Source: SZAS-79 sp963844255
GTDB lineage: Bacteria > Pseudomonadota > Gammaproteobacteria > Burkholderiales > SG8-39
Direction of reading: 5' to 3'
Assembly (NCBI GenBank): GCA_963844255.1
Contig: CAWJNP010000001.1
Location: forward strand, 142,627-206,626
DNA length: 64,000 nucleotides
This document shows, in pieces, positions 18,844 to 30,753 of this stretch. Position 1 is the stretch's first letter. The number at the start of each line of letters is the position of its first letter. Below the pieces are notes generated by a model. It saw only the letters and a program-made list of their open reading frames with translations. It did no database searches and was not told the origin of the DNA. The translations under genes and the position numbers were made by a program.

Positions 18844-19377
18844 GTGAAAGGCAGCGGCAACATTTTCCTCGTGGGCATGATGGGCGCGGGCAAGACAACC
18901 GTCGGGCGTCTGCTCGCCTCGCGTCTGAACCGGGCGTTCGTCGATGCAGACCACGAACTCGAAGCGCGCTGCGGGGTCAAGGTTCCGGTCATCTTCGAGA
19001 TCGAGGGCGAAGCGGGGTTCCGACTGCGTGAAGCGGCCGTCCTCGATGAACTCACGGCGCGCTCCGGAATCGTGCTTGCAACAGGCGGCGGCGCGGTCCT
19101 GCGTGAGGACAACCGCAGGAACTTGTCGACTCGTGGCGTGGTCATCTACCTGCGTGCCCAGCCGCGCGACCTGTACATCCGTACCCGGCACGACAAGAAC
19201 AGGCCGCTCCTTGCAACTCCGGATCCGCTCGGACGTCTCGAGGAGTTATTCACCGAACGCGACCCCCTGTACGGCGAAGTGGCCGACCTCATCGTCGATA
19301 CCGGCCGGCAGGGCGTGCAGATTCTCCTCAAACAGATCCTTTCCACACTGGCCGAGCAATGGCACGTATCAGCGTAG
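18844..19377 (+). CDS. aroK: shikimate kinase
   Basis: A 177-residue P-loop kinase that phosphorylates shikimate with ATP in aromatic amino acid synthesis. The Walker A motif is GMMGAGKTT; the shikimate-binding residues lie in DADHELE, GEAGFR and ATGGGAV; the lid arginine lies in RNRPLL-like TRHDKNRPLL. The GTG start is chosen because it gives the normal short N-terminus. No Shine-Dalgarno sequence is seen; a TACAAT box ends six bases before it, so the mRNA may be leaderless. The gene overlaps aroB by 19 bases. Confidence 0.95.
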   Translation: MKGSGNIFLVGMMGAGKTTVGRLLASRLNRAFVDADHELEARCGVKVPVIFEIEGEAGFRLREAAVLDELTARSGIVLATGGGAVLREDNRRNLSTRGVVIYLRAQPRDLYIRTRHDKNRPLLATPDPLGRLEELFTERDPLYGEVADLIVDTGRQGVQILLKQILSTLAEQWHVSA

Positions 19378-20462
19378 CACTGGGCGATCGTTCGTATCCC
19401 ATCGATGTGGGCGCTGGGTTGATAGACGATCCGGCGGTCTTCGAGCCTTATGTTTCCGGGCATAAGGTGGCGCTTGTGACGAGCACAGTCGTTGCGCCCT
19501 TGTATCTGGCGCGGGTCGCACGGATCCTGCGCGAGGCGGGAGCCGAAGTGCTCGAAGTCGTGCTGCCGGACGGCGAAGAGCACAAGACCTGGTCTACGCT
19601 GAACCTGATATTCGACGCACTGCTGCAGGGACGCTGCGACAGACAGACCAGAATCGTCGCGCTCGGTGGCGGCGTGGTGGGTGACATTGCCGGTTTTGCC
19701 GCTGCGGTGTATCAGCGAGGCGTCCCTTTCATCCAGGTGCCGACAACGCTGCTTGCGCAGGTCGACTCCTCGGTCGGCGGAAAGACGGCGGTCAACCATC
19801 CTCTGGGCAAGAACATGGTGGGCGCTTTCCATCAGCCGCTTGCAGTGATCGCAGACGTTGCCACGCTCGCCACTCTGCCGATGAGGGAATTGCGCGCAGG
19901 CCTTGCGGAGGTCATCAAGCACGGATTCATCCGTGATGCCGGGTTCGTGGAGTGGCTCGAGTCGAACATGGAGGCGCTTCTGGCGGGCGACCCGGACGCG
20001 CTGACCCATGCGGTGGTGCGCAGCTGCGAAATCAAGGCACAGGTGGTCGCCGCCGACGAGCGCGAGAGCGGCGAGCGCGCGCTCCTCAATTTCGGCCATA
20101 CCTTCGGACATGCCATCGAATCCGGAATGGGCTACGGGCACTGGGTGCACGGCGAAGCCGTTGCGGCGGGCATGGTGATGGCAGCGGACCTGTCCGCAAG
20201 GCTCGGCATGATCGCGGCGGAGGACGCCGCCCGGGTCCGGGCTCTGGTGGCGCGCGCCGGGCTGCCCGTGGCCGGCCCCGTTTCGCTGTCTGTTGCGCGC
20301 TACCTCGACCTCATGGCGGTGGACAAGAAGGCGGCGCGCGGGAAGGTTCGTTTCGTGCTGCTCGAGCGACTCGGTTCGGCGGTCCTGCGCGGTGACCTGC
20401 CCGAAGCGCCCGTCAGCCAGACCCTGCAGGCCTGCACGGCCGCCACAGACCTGCCCGCTTAG
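19359..20462 (+). CDS. aroB: 3-dehydroquinate synthase
   Basis: A 367-residue NAD- and zinc-dependent enzyme making 3-dehydroquinate from DAHP. Family signatures include PDGEEHKTW, GGGVVGDIAGFAAA, VPTTLLAQVDSSVGGKTAVNH, and the metal-binding NFGHTFGHAIE. It forms an operon with aroK by overlap. The gltB gene follows after 131 bases. Confidence 0.97.
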   Translation: MARISVALGDRSYPIDVGAGLIDDPAVFEPYVSGHKVALVTSTVVAPLYLARVARILREAGAEVLEVVLPDGEEHKTWSTLNLIFDALLQGRCDRQTRIVALGGGVVGDIAGFAAAVYQRGVPFIQVPTTLLAQVDSSVGGKTAVNHPLGKNMVGAFHQPLAVIADVATLATLPMRELRAGLAEVIKHGFIRDAGFVEWLESNMEALLAGDPDALTHAVVRSCEIKAQVVAADERESGERALLNFGHTFGHAIESGMGYGHWVHGEAVAAGMVMAADLSARLGMIAAEDAARVRALVARAGLPVAGPVSLSVARYLDLMAVDKKAARGKVRFVLLERLGSAVLRGDLPEAPVSQTLQACTAATDLPA

Positions 20463-20593
20463 CGCAGGAACGGGCTCCAGCGGCCTAAGCCCTTGAAGCC
20501 GCAGGATTGCCAGAGTATATTTCGCGGTTCGCCTGTCTCTTTTGTGCGGGGCCGCAATCCGGACTTGGCTCCTTTAAAATTCAGAGGTTTATC

Positions 20594-24634
<4,041 letters not shown>

Positions 24635-25262
24635 CACCAACGACTACTGCGGAAAGGGTCTGTCCGGCGGGCGGATTTCGGTACAGCCATCGCCGAAATT
24701 CCGTGGCGAACCGACCGAAAACATCATCACGGGCAACGTTGCTCTGTACGGAGCTCTTGCGGGCGAAGCGTATTTCCGGGGCGTTGCGGGCGAGCGTTTC
24801 GCCGTGCGCAACTCGGGCGCACATGCCGTGGTCGAGGGTATCGGTGACCACGGCTGCGAGTACATGACCGGAGGTACCGTGGTCGTCCTTGGAACCACGG
24901 GGCGTAACTTCGCGGCCGGCATGTCCGGCGGTATCGCGTACGTGCTTGACGAGGATGGCGAGTTCGTCAAGCGCTGCAATGCCGCGATGGTCGATCTCGA
25001 GCCGGTGCTGACCGAGTCAGAGCAACAAGCGAAGATCAGTCGCGACATCTGGCATCTTGGTGAGTCCGACGAGGTCGTGCTGCTCGGCATGATCGAAAAG
25101 CATGTCCGGTACTCCGGCAGCCGTCAGGCACAGAAACTCCTGGACAAGTGGGGCGAGTATCGCCAGCGCTTCGTCAAGGTGTTCCCCAAGGAGTATCGTC
25201 GCGCGCTCGCCGAGCTTGCAGCGAGCCGAAGCAAGGCGGCAGCTTAACCGCGCTGAGTAGCG

Positions 25263-25287
25263 GACAAGGGGGCGCCGCCCCCTTGTC
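25263..25287 (+). other. perfect hairpin between gltB and gltD
   Basis: An 11-base-pair stem, GACAAGGGGGC with GCCCCCTTGTC, closes on a 3-base loop. No T run follows, so it is not a standard terminator. It may stabilise the gltB message or set the ratio of the two subunits. Confidence 0.7.
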
Positions 25288-25320
25288 GATTCCCGGAATC
25301 TGGACAGAAGGTACGCAGCA

Positions 25321-26778
25321 ATGGGCAAAATCACGGGTTTTCTCGAGTACCAACGGCTGAACGAAGCGGCGGAGGCGCCCGAGGCACGCACGAAGCACTA
25401 TCGTGAGTTCGTCCTGCACCTTGGTGAAAACGAGGCCAAGGTTCAGGGAGCGCGCTGCATGGACTGCGGCATCCCGTTCTGCATGAGCGGGTGCCCGGTG
25501 AACAACATCATTCCTGACTTCAACGATCTCGTTTACAAGGCCGACTGGAAGCGTGCGATCGAGACGCTGCATTCGACCAATAATTTTCCCGAGTTCACGG
25601 GCCGGGTCTGTCCCGCGCCGTGCGAGGAAGCGTGCACGCTGCGGATCAACAACGACCCGGTCGGTATCAAGTCGATCGAGCATGCGATCATCGATCGGGC
25701 GTGGGACGAAGGCTGGGTCAAGCCCCTGCCGGCGGCGGCGAAGACCGGGAAGCGCGTCGCCGTGGTCGGTTCGGGCCCGGCCGGCCTGGCGGCGGCCCAG
25801 CAACTCGCACGTGCAGGGCATGCCGTCGTGTTGTTCGAGAAGAACGACCGCATCGGGGGCCTGCTGCGCTACGGGATCCCTGACTTCAAGATGGAAAAAG
25901 GCCTGCTCGACCGGCGCATCGAGCAGATGCAGGCCGAGGGCGTGGAGTTCAGGACCAATCACGTCGTCGGCACGGCACCCGTGGGTGCGGGCAATCCTTC
26001 GGCCAAGTATCTCGATCCCGCGACGATCGCGGACGAGTTCGATGCGGTTGTGCTCGCGGGCGGCGCCGAGCAACCGCGCGACCTGCCCGTACCGGGACGA
26101 GAGCTGGAAGGTGTCCACTTCGCGATGGATTTCCTGCCGCTTCAGAACCGACGCGTGGCTGGCGATCGCAAGGTTGCAGAACTCTGGGCGACCGACAAGC
26201 ATGTCGTGGTCATCGGCGGTGGCGATACCGGCTCCGACTGCGTCGGCACTTCCAACCGGCACGGTGCCGCTTCGGTCACGCAGTTCGAGCTTCTGCCCAT
26301 GCCGCCCGATCTCGACAAGAATCCGGTCTGGCCCTATTGGCCGCAGCGCCTGCGCACCTCTTCTTCGCACGAAGAAGGCGCCGAGCGGGACTGGGCGGTC
26401 GCGACCAAGCGCCTGGTCGGTGAGGGCGGCAAGGTGACCAAACTCGTTGCCGCGCGCGTCGAGTGGAAGGATGGAAAGATGCAGGAGGTGCCGGGCTCGG
26501 AGTTCGAGATGCCCGCGGATCTCGTGCTCCTCGCGATGGGCTTTGTGTCTCCCGTGCAGTCCATGCTCGAGTCCTTCGGGATCGAGAAGGATGCCCGCGG
26601 GAACGCGAAGGCCGGCACCGACGGGCAGGGCTGCTACGCCACCTCGGTATCCAAGGTGTTTGCCGCGGGCGACATTCGCCGCGGCCAGTCTCTGGTGGTC
26701 TGGGCGATCCGCGAGGGCCGGCAATGCGCCCGCGCCGTGGACGAATTTCTGATGGGCAGCTCGGATCTTCCGCGCTAG
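25321..26778 (+). CDS. gltD: glutamate synthase (NADPH) small subunit
   Basis: A 485-residue flavoprotein that feeds electrons from NADPH to GltB. The N-terminal domain carries the 4Fe-4S cysteines (CMDCGIPFCMSGCPVNN, and later CPAPCEEACTL). The FAD Rossmann motif is GSGPAGLAAAQ, and the NADPH site is VIGGGDTGSDCVGTSNRHGA. The C-terminal GDIRRGQSLVVWAIREGR is the second FAD segment. AAGG precedes the start at good spacing. It forms an operon with gltB. Confidence 0.97.
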   Translation: MGKITGFLEYQRLNEAAEAPEARTKHYREFVLHLGENEAKVQGARCMDCGIPFCMSGCPVNNIIPDFNDLVYKADWKRAIETLHSTNNFPEFTGRVCPAPCEEACTLRINNDPVGIKSIEHAIIDRAWDEGWVKPLPAAAKTGKRVAVVGSGPAGLAAAQQLARAGHAVVLFEKNDRIGGLLRYGIPDFKMEKGLLDRRIEQMQAEGVEFRTNHVVGTAPVGAGNPSAKYLDPATIADEFDAVVLAGGAEQPRDLPVPGRELEGVHFAMDFLPLQNRRVAGDRKVAELWATDKHVVVIGGGDTGSDCVGTSNRHGAASVTQFELLPMPPDLDKNPVWPYWPQRLRTSSSHEEGAERDWAVATKRLVGEGGKVTKLVAARVEWKDGKMQEVPGSEFEMPADLVLLAMGFVSPVQSMLESFGIEKDARGNAKAGTDGQGCYATSVSKVFAAGDIRRGQSLVVWAIREGRQCARAVDEFLMGSSDLPR

Positions 26779-26787
26779 ACTGCCGGC

Positions 26788-26880
26788 ATGTTCAATCAGA
26801 CAGCCCATGCAGTCGCAGTCCGCCGCGTGCGACGCGTCGCGCGACGACGACATGCGGCCATGCGAGGCACAGTAGCGTAA
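26788..26880 (+). CDS. possible Arg-rich leader peptide upstream of the acetylornithine aminotransferase gene
   Basis: A 30-codon frame starts nine bases after the gltD stop and has eight arginine codons, five of them CGA, clustered in RRVRRVARRR. It ends 22 bases before a strong terminator, which in turn ends just before an argD-like gene. The order leader peptide rich in the pathway's end product, terminator, structural gene is that of a transcription attenuator. Against it: no Shine-Dalgarno sequence precedes the ATG, no strong alternative antiterminator stem is obvious, and Arg-rich frames arise easily in GC-rich DNA. It may be chance. Confidence 0.35.
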   Translation: MFNQTAHAVAVRRVRRVARRRHAAMRGTVA

Positions 26881-26902
26881 CCCGGCAAGACAACGTTACC
26901 CC

Positions 26903-26941
26903 AAAGCCCCTGACCGCAAGGTCCGGGGCTTTTTCTTTTTT
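26903..26941 (+). terminator. strong terminator between gltD and the argD-like gene
   Basis: AAAGCCCC pairs with GGGGCTTT, with an inner GACC-GCAA-GGTC stem, followed by a T-rich tract. It ends the gltBD transcript. Because it lies directly before the argD-like start codon (26954) it could instead be the terminator arm of an attenuator. Confidence 0.88.
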
Positions 26942-26953
26942 GCGGAGGATCCC

Positions 26954-28126
26954 ATGCAGAAAGCAGATGCACTGATGTTCATTACCGACCGGCCGGACGT
27001 GGAGTTTGTCCGGGGCGAGGGCTCGTGGCTGTACGACGCCGATGGTCGCCGGTATCTCGATTTCATCCAGGGCTGGGCGGTGAATTGCCTCGGACACTCG
27101 CCGCGTCTCATCCAGGACGCCTTGGCCGCACAGGCGGCCCTCGTGATCAACGTGAGTCCGGCGTATTACAACGCGCCGATGCGCGGGCTCGCCGCACGCC
27201 TCGCGGCGCTCTCCGGAATGGAGAAGGTGTTTTTCACCAATAGCGGCGCGGAGGCCAACGAGGGCGCGATCAAGCTGGCGCGCAAGTGGGGAGCGAGGAA
27301 CCGCAACGGCGCCTTCGAAATCCTCACGTTCGAAAATGCCTTCCATGGCCGGACGCTTGCCACGATGTCCGCGTCCGGCAAGCCGCAGTGGGAGAAGCTC
27401 TTCGAGCCGAAAGTGTCCGGATTCCGCAAGCTGAAAATGAACGACATCAGCGCGGTGCGCGCCGCGATCAGGCCCGAGACCGTGGCCGTGATGCTCGAGC
27501 CGATCCAGGGCGAGTCTGGTGTCGTGCCGTTCTCGAGCGGCTTCCTGCGGGAACTGCACGCGCTGGCGCACGAGGCCGGAATCCTGCTGATCTTCGACGA
27601 GATCCAGACCGGGATCGGGCGCACCGGCAAGATGTTCTGCTGGGAGCACACGGGCGTGCGGCCCGATATCATGACGCTGGCCAAGGGCCTTGGCGGCGGG
27701 GTGCCGCTGGGTGCGCTGATCGCCAGGGAAAACGTCTGCTGTTTCGAACCCGGCGATCAGGGCGGGACCTACAACGGCAACCCGCTGATGACGGCGGTGG
27801 GCCTGGCCGTCGTCGGCGAAGTTGCGCGGCCGGAATTTCTGGCACGGGTCGCGGAGAACGGCGACTACCTGATGAGCCAACTGCGCGCGCTGTCGGGGGA
27901 GCGCAGCCTGGGCGAGGTGCGTGGCCAGGGACTGCTGGTCGCGCTTGAACTCGGCAGCCCCCTCGGGTCAGGGGTGGTCGATGCGGCGCGGACGCGCGGA
28001 TTGCTCATCAATTCGCCACGGCCGGGAAGCCTGCGTTTCATGCCGGCGCTGAATGTGACCCGGGATGAGATCGACGCCATGCTGGCGACGCTGCGCCTGG
28101 CGCTGGCGGATGTTTCCCTGAACTGA
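26954..28126 (+). CDS. argD: acetylornithine aminotransferase-like class III aminotransferase
   Basis: A 390-residue PLP enzyme of the ornithine-aminotransferase family. It shows YLDFIQGWAVNCLGHS near the N-terminus, the phosphate-binding NSGAEANEGAIKLARK, the aspartate motif LLIFDEIQTGIGRTG and the PLP lysine in TLAKGLGGGVPLGA. It probably transfers the amino group between N-acetylornithine and glutamate semialdehyde in arginine synthesis; related enzymes use succinylornithine or other omega-amino acids, so the symbol is tentative. GGAGG precedes the ATG. The terminator immediately upstream means it needs its own promoter or readthrough. Confidence 0.85.
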   Translation: MQKADALMFITDRPDVEFVRGEGSWLYDADGRRYLDFIQGWAVNCLGHSPRLIQDALAAQAALVINVSPAYYNAPMRGLAARLAALSGMEKVFFTNSGAEANEGAIKLARKWGARNRNGAFEILTFENAFHGRTLATMSASGKPQWEKLFEPKVSGFRKLKMNDISAVRAAIRPETVAVMLEPIQGESGVVPFSSGFLRELHALAHEAGILLIFDEIQTGIGRTGKMFCWEHTGVRPDIMTLAKGLGGGVPLGALIARENVCCFEPGDQGGTYNGNPLMTAVGLAVVGEVARPEFLARVAENGDYLMSQLRALSGERSLGEVRGQGLLVALELGSPLGSGVVDAARTRGLLINSPRPGSLRFMPALNVTRDEIDAMLATLRLALADVSLN

Positions 28127-28149
28127 GGAAGCCTGGCCGAGGCGGCGGG

Positions 28150-29331
28150 TCAGCCTGCGGCCAGGCAGGCGACCGCCTTCTGCAGTCCGTCGCGACCGTA
28201 GGGTATGCCCTGGACCGTCATGGCCGCCTCGACGCCGGCGAGGCAGCCGAGAATCATCGCGGCATTGACGTCGCCCAGATGTCCGATGCGAAAGGCGCGT
28301 CCTGTCTGCGGTCCCAGGCCGCCGGCCACGGCAACCTGGAAGCGCTCGCGTGCGACGCTACGCAGAGCCTCCGGATCGATGCCTTCGCGCACTGCGATCG
28401 TGGTGACCGAGACGGAGCGGGCGGCCGGTACACGACAATGGAAAGTCACCGCACCGTCCTGGCTCCAGCACTCGACGGCGGCCTGCACCGCGCGGGACAG
28501 CAGCGCATGACGCGCGATGATCGCATCCAGTCCTTCGCGAAACAGCAGACCCATGGCGGCCTCGATGCCGAACAGCAGGTTCTGCGGCGGCGTGCCGCAA
28601 AATTTCCTGTAGCTGAGTTCCGATTTGCGCCGGCCCCAGTCCCAATAGAACGACGGTGCGGCATTCTTCGCCGCGATCTCGCCGGCGCGCCGGTCGACGG
28701 CGACGAATCCCATCCCCGGTGGTGACATGAGGCCCTTCTGGGAGGCGCCGACCGCCACGTTGACACCCAGGGCATCCATGGCGAACGGGGCCGCCGCGAG
28801 CGAGGCCACCACGTCGACCACGAACAGCGCCGGGTGTCCGGCCGCGTCAATCGCGGCGCGCAGCGCGGCGAGGTCGCTGGTGCTGCTGCTTGCCGTGTCG
28901 GTGTGTACCGCGAACACGGCAACGATCTCGTGGCGTGTGTCGGCGCGCAGCGCCTGCTCTACTTCGTTTGCATCGATCGGATAACCCTCCCGGAACGGGG
29001 TGCGAACCACCCGCCGTCCCAGCGCTTCGGTCTGCACCGCCCAGGACTCGGAAAAATGCCCCGTCCCCGGGATCAGCACCGCCTGTCCCGGCGCCAGCAG
29101 GTTTTCTATCGTCGCTTCCCAGGCACCGTGGCCGTTCGATGCGAACATGTACACGTCCGAATCACGTGTCTGCAGCAGCCGCTTGATGCCGTCCTCGATG
29201 GCGGCGATCACCTGATCCAGCCGCGGATCGCCATGATCCATGGGCTGGCGATGCATGGCATTGAGCACTTCCTCCGGAATGTGCGTGGGGCCGGGGGAGT
29301 GAAGGAAGCGCGTGCCGGGAATGCGGGTCAT
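28150..29331 (-). CDS. class V aminotransferase (alanine/serine--glyoxylate aminotransferase-like)
   Basis: A 393-residue fold-type I PLP enzyme. It starts with the family signature LHSPGPTHIPEEVLNAM; the PLP lysine is in GASQKGLMSPPG; substrate contacts are in the C-terminal RIGHLGDVN. Related enzymes move amino groups from alanine or serine to glyoxylate. It is convergent with the argD-like gene and 36 bases downstream of the type I secretion operon on the same strand, so it may be cotranscribed with it, although no functional link is obvious. Confidence 0.85.
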   Translation of the reverse strand: MTRIPGTRFLHSPGPTHIPEEVLNAMHRQPMDHGDPRLDQVIAAIEDGIKRLLQTRDSDVYMFASNGHGAWEATIENLLAPGQAVLIPGTGHFSESWAVQTEALGRRVVRTPFREGYPIDANEVEQALRADTRHEIVAVFAVHTDTASSSTSDLAALRAAIDAAGHPALFVVDVVASLAAAPFAMDALGVNVAVGASQKGLMSPPGMGFVAVDRRAGEIAAKNAAPSFYWDWGRRKSELSYRKFCGTPPQNLLFGIEAAMGLLFREGLDAIIARHALLSRAVQAAVECWSQDGAVTFHCRVPAARSVSVTTIAVREGIDPEALRSVARERFQVAVAGGLGPQTGRAFRIGHLGDVNAAMILGCLAGVEAAMTVQGIPYGRDGLQKAVACLAAG

Positions 29332-29367
29332 GGGGTTCCAGTAATGGAGTGCGTACTCAGCGTGCGC

Positions 29368-30753
29368 TCACCGCTCGGTAAGAGCGCGCTGCAGTGTCTT
29401 GTTGACCGGCTTGAGCAGGTAGTGCAGCACGCTGCGCCGGCCGGTGAGAACGTCGATCTGTCCGGTCATCCCCGGAATGACCGGCAGCAGTTTGCCGCGG
29501 TATTCGATCCCGGGCTTGGCCGTTCGCACATGGGCAAGGTAATAGGGTTCGGGCGCCTGCCCTGCCTGTGATGCCGGCTGGATCGAGTCCGCGCTGACGT
29601 ACACAAGCTTTCCCTCCACCCCGCCGTAGATCGAGTAATCGTATGCCGCCAGCTTGACCGTGGCTTTCTGTCCGACCGAAACGAATGCGATGTCCTGGGG
29701 CCGGATGCGTGCCTCGACCAGCAGCGAATCCTCCACCGCCACGATCTCGGCCATCGTCGTGCCGGGCTGCACCACGCCGCCGGTCGTCTTGTTGGCGATG
29801 GTCTTCACCACGCCGTTCACGGGCGAGCGAACCAGGGTGCGGTCCATCCGGTCTTCGAGGCCCGGGACCGTCTCGGCGACTTTCGCCAGTTCGTTTCTTG
29901 CCGCAGAAAGCTCACCAGCCGCCTGGCTGCGGAACTGCGTCTCGTTGTCCTGAATCTTGCGCCGCGCTTCCTCGATCGTCGATTGCACGCGCGGGATCGC
30001 CAGCGTCGCCGCATCGAGCTCGGTGCGGATGCGTGTCGATTCGCGCTGCAGGCGCAGTAACTCGACTTCGGATACTGCCCCTGCCTTCACCATCGGGGCG
30101 GTGATGGCCATTTCCCGGGTCAGGATCTCGAACTGTTCCCGCGTGCGGTCTTGTCGGGACCGCAGCTCGACCAGTTCCTGGGAGCGCTGCGCCAGCTGCT
30201 CCTTCAGGACGGCATTCCGTCCGGCGAGGTCGGCGAGCCGTGCGCGGTGCACGGCAATTTCATTTTCGGCCAGATCCGGCGCGCTCTTCAGAACCTCGGC
30301 GGGCATGCGCAGCGCGCTTCCCTGTACCTCCGCGCCGAGGCGTGCGACCTTCGCCCGCAATCCGAGCTCACCCTGGCGCCCCTCGCGATACGCTGAGGCG
30401 AAACGCACGCGGTCGAGCTGGAACAGGACCTGGTCTTTCTTCACCGCTTCGCCCTCCTGTACCAGGATCTTCTCGATGATGCCGCCCTCAAGGTTCTGCA
30501 CTGTCTGGGTCTGGCTGGCCGTGATCACGCGGCCTTCGCCGCGTGCGATCTCGTCGATCTGTGCAAGCGCCGCCCAGAGTACGGCGACGAGGAAAAATGC
30601 AACGATGACGGCGAGCAGCCAGTGCGGCGAGCGCTTCAGCCCCCCGTCGTCCGCGGCGAGCTCCTCCGGCCGCCAGGCGGGAGGAAGCCGTGGCGGTCGG
30701 GCGGGCGTTGCCGTGGTCCCGGGAACACGGCCCATGTCGCGCGTGTCGCTCAT
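29368..30753 (-). CDS. type I secretion periplasmic adaptor (HlyD/LapC family)
   Basis: A 461-residue membrane fusion protein: cytoplasmic Pro-rich N-terminus, one helix (about 43-65), lipoyl half (GGIIEKILVQEGEAVKKDQVLFQLD), a long coiled coil (about 100-290) and the C-terminal beta-barrel with the HlyD signature (LLPVIPGMTGQIDVLTG). The start overlaps the ABC transporter stop by ATGA. It spans the periplasm to the TolC-like channel encoded in the same operon. Confidence 0.93.
   Translation of the reverse strand: MSDTRDMGRVPGTTATPARPPRLPPAWRPEELAADDGGLKRSPHWLLAVIVAFFLVAVLWAALAQIDEIARGEGRVITASQTQTVQNLEGGIIEKILVQEGEAVKKDQVLFQLDRVRFASAYREGRQGELGLRAKVARLGAEVQGSALRMPAEVLKSAPDLAENEIAVHRARLADLAGRNAVLKEQLAQRSQELVELRSRQDRTREQFEILTREMAITAPMVKAGAVSEVELLRLQRESTRIRTELDAATLAIPRVQSTIEEARRKIQDNETQFRSQAAGELSAARNELAKVAETVPGLEDRMDRTLVRSPVNGVVKTIANKTTGGVVQPGTTMAEIVAVEDSLLVEARIRPQDIAFVSVGQKATVKLAAYDYSIYGGVEGKLVYVSADSIQPASQAGQAPEPYYLAHVRTAKPGIEYRGKLLPVIPGMTGQIDVLTGRRSVLHYLLKPVNKTLQRALTER

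Noticed and set aside
28131..28166. Terminator between the argD-like gene and the class V aminotransferase
   Set aside because: GCCTGGCC / GGCCAGGC can pair, but the loop is 20 bases, the stem lies over the stop codon of the left-going gene and no T run follows.
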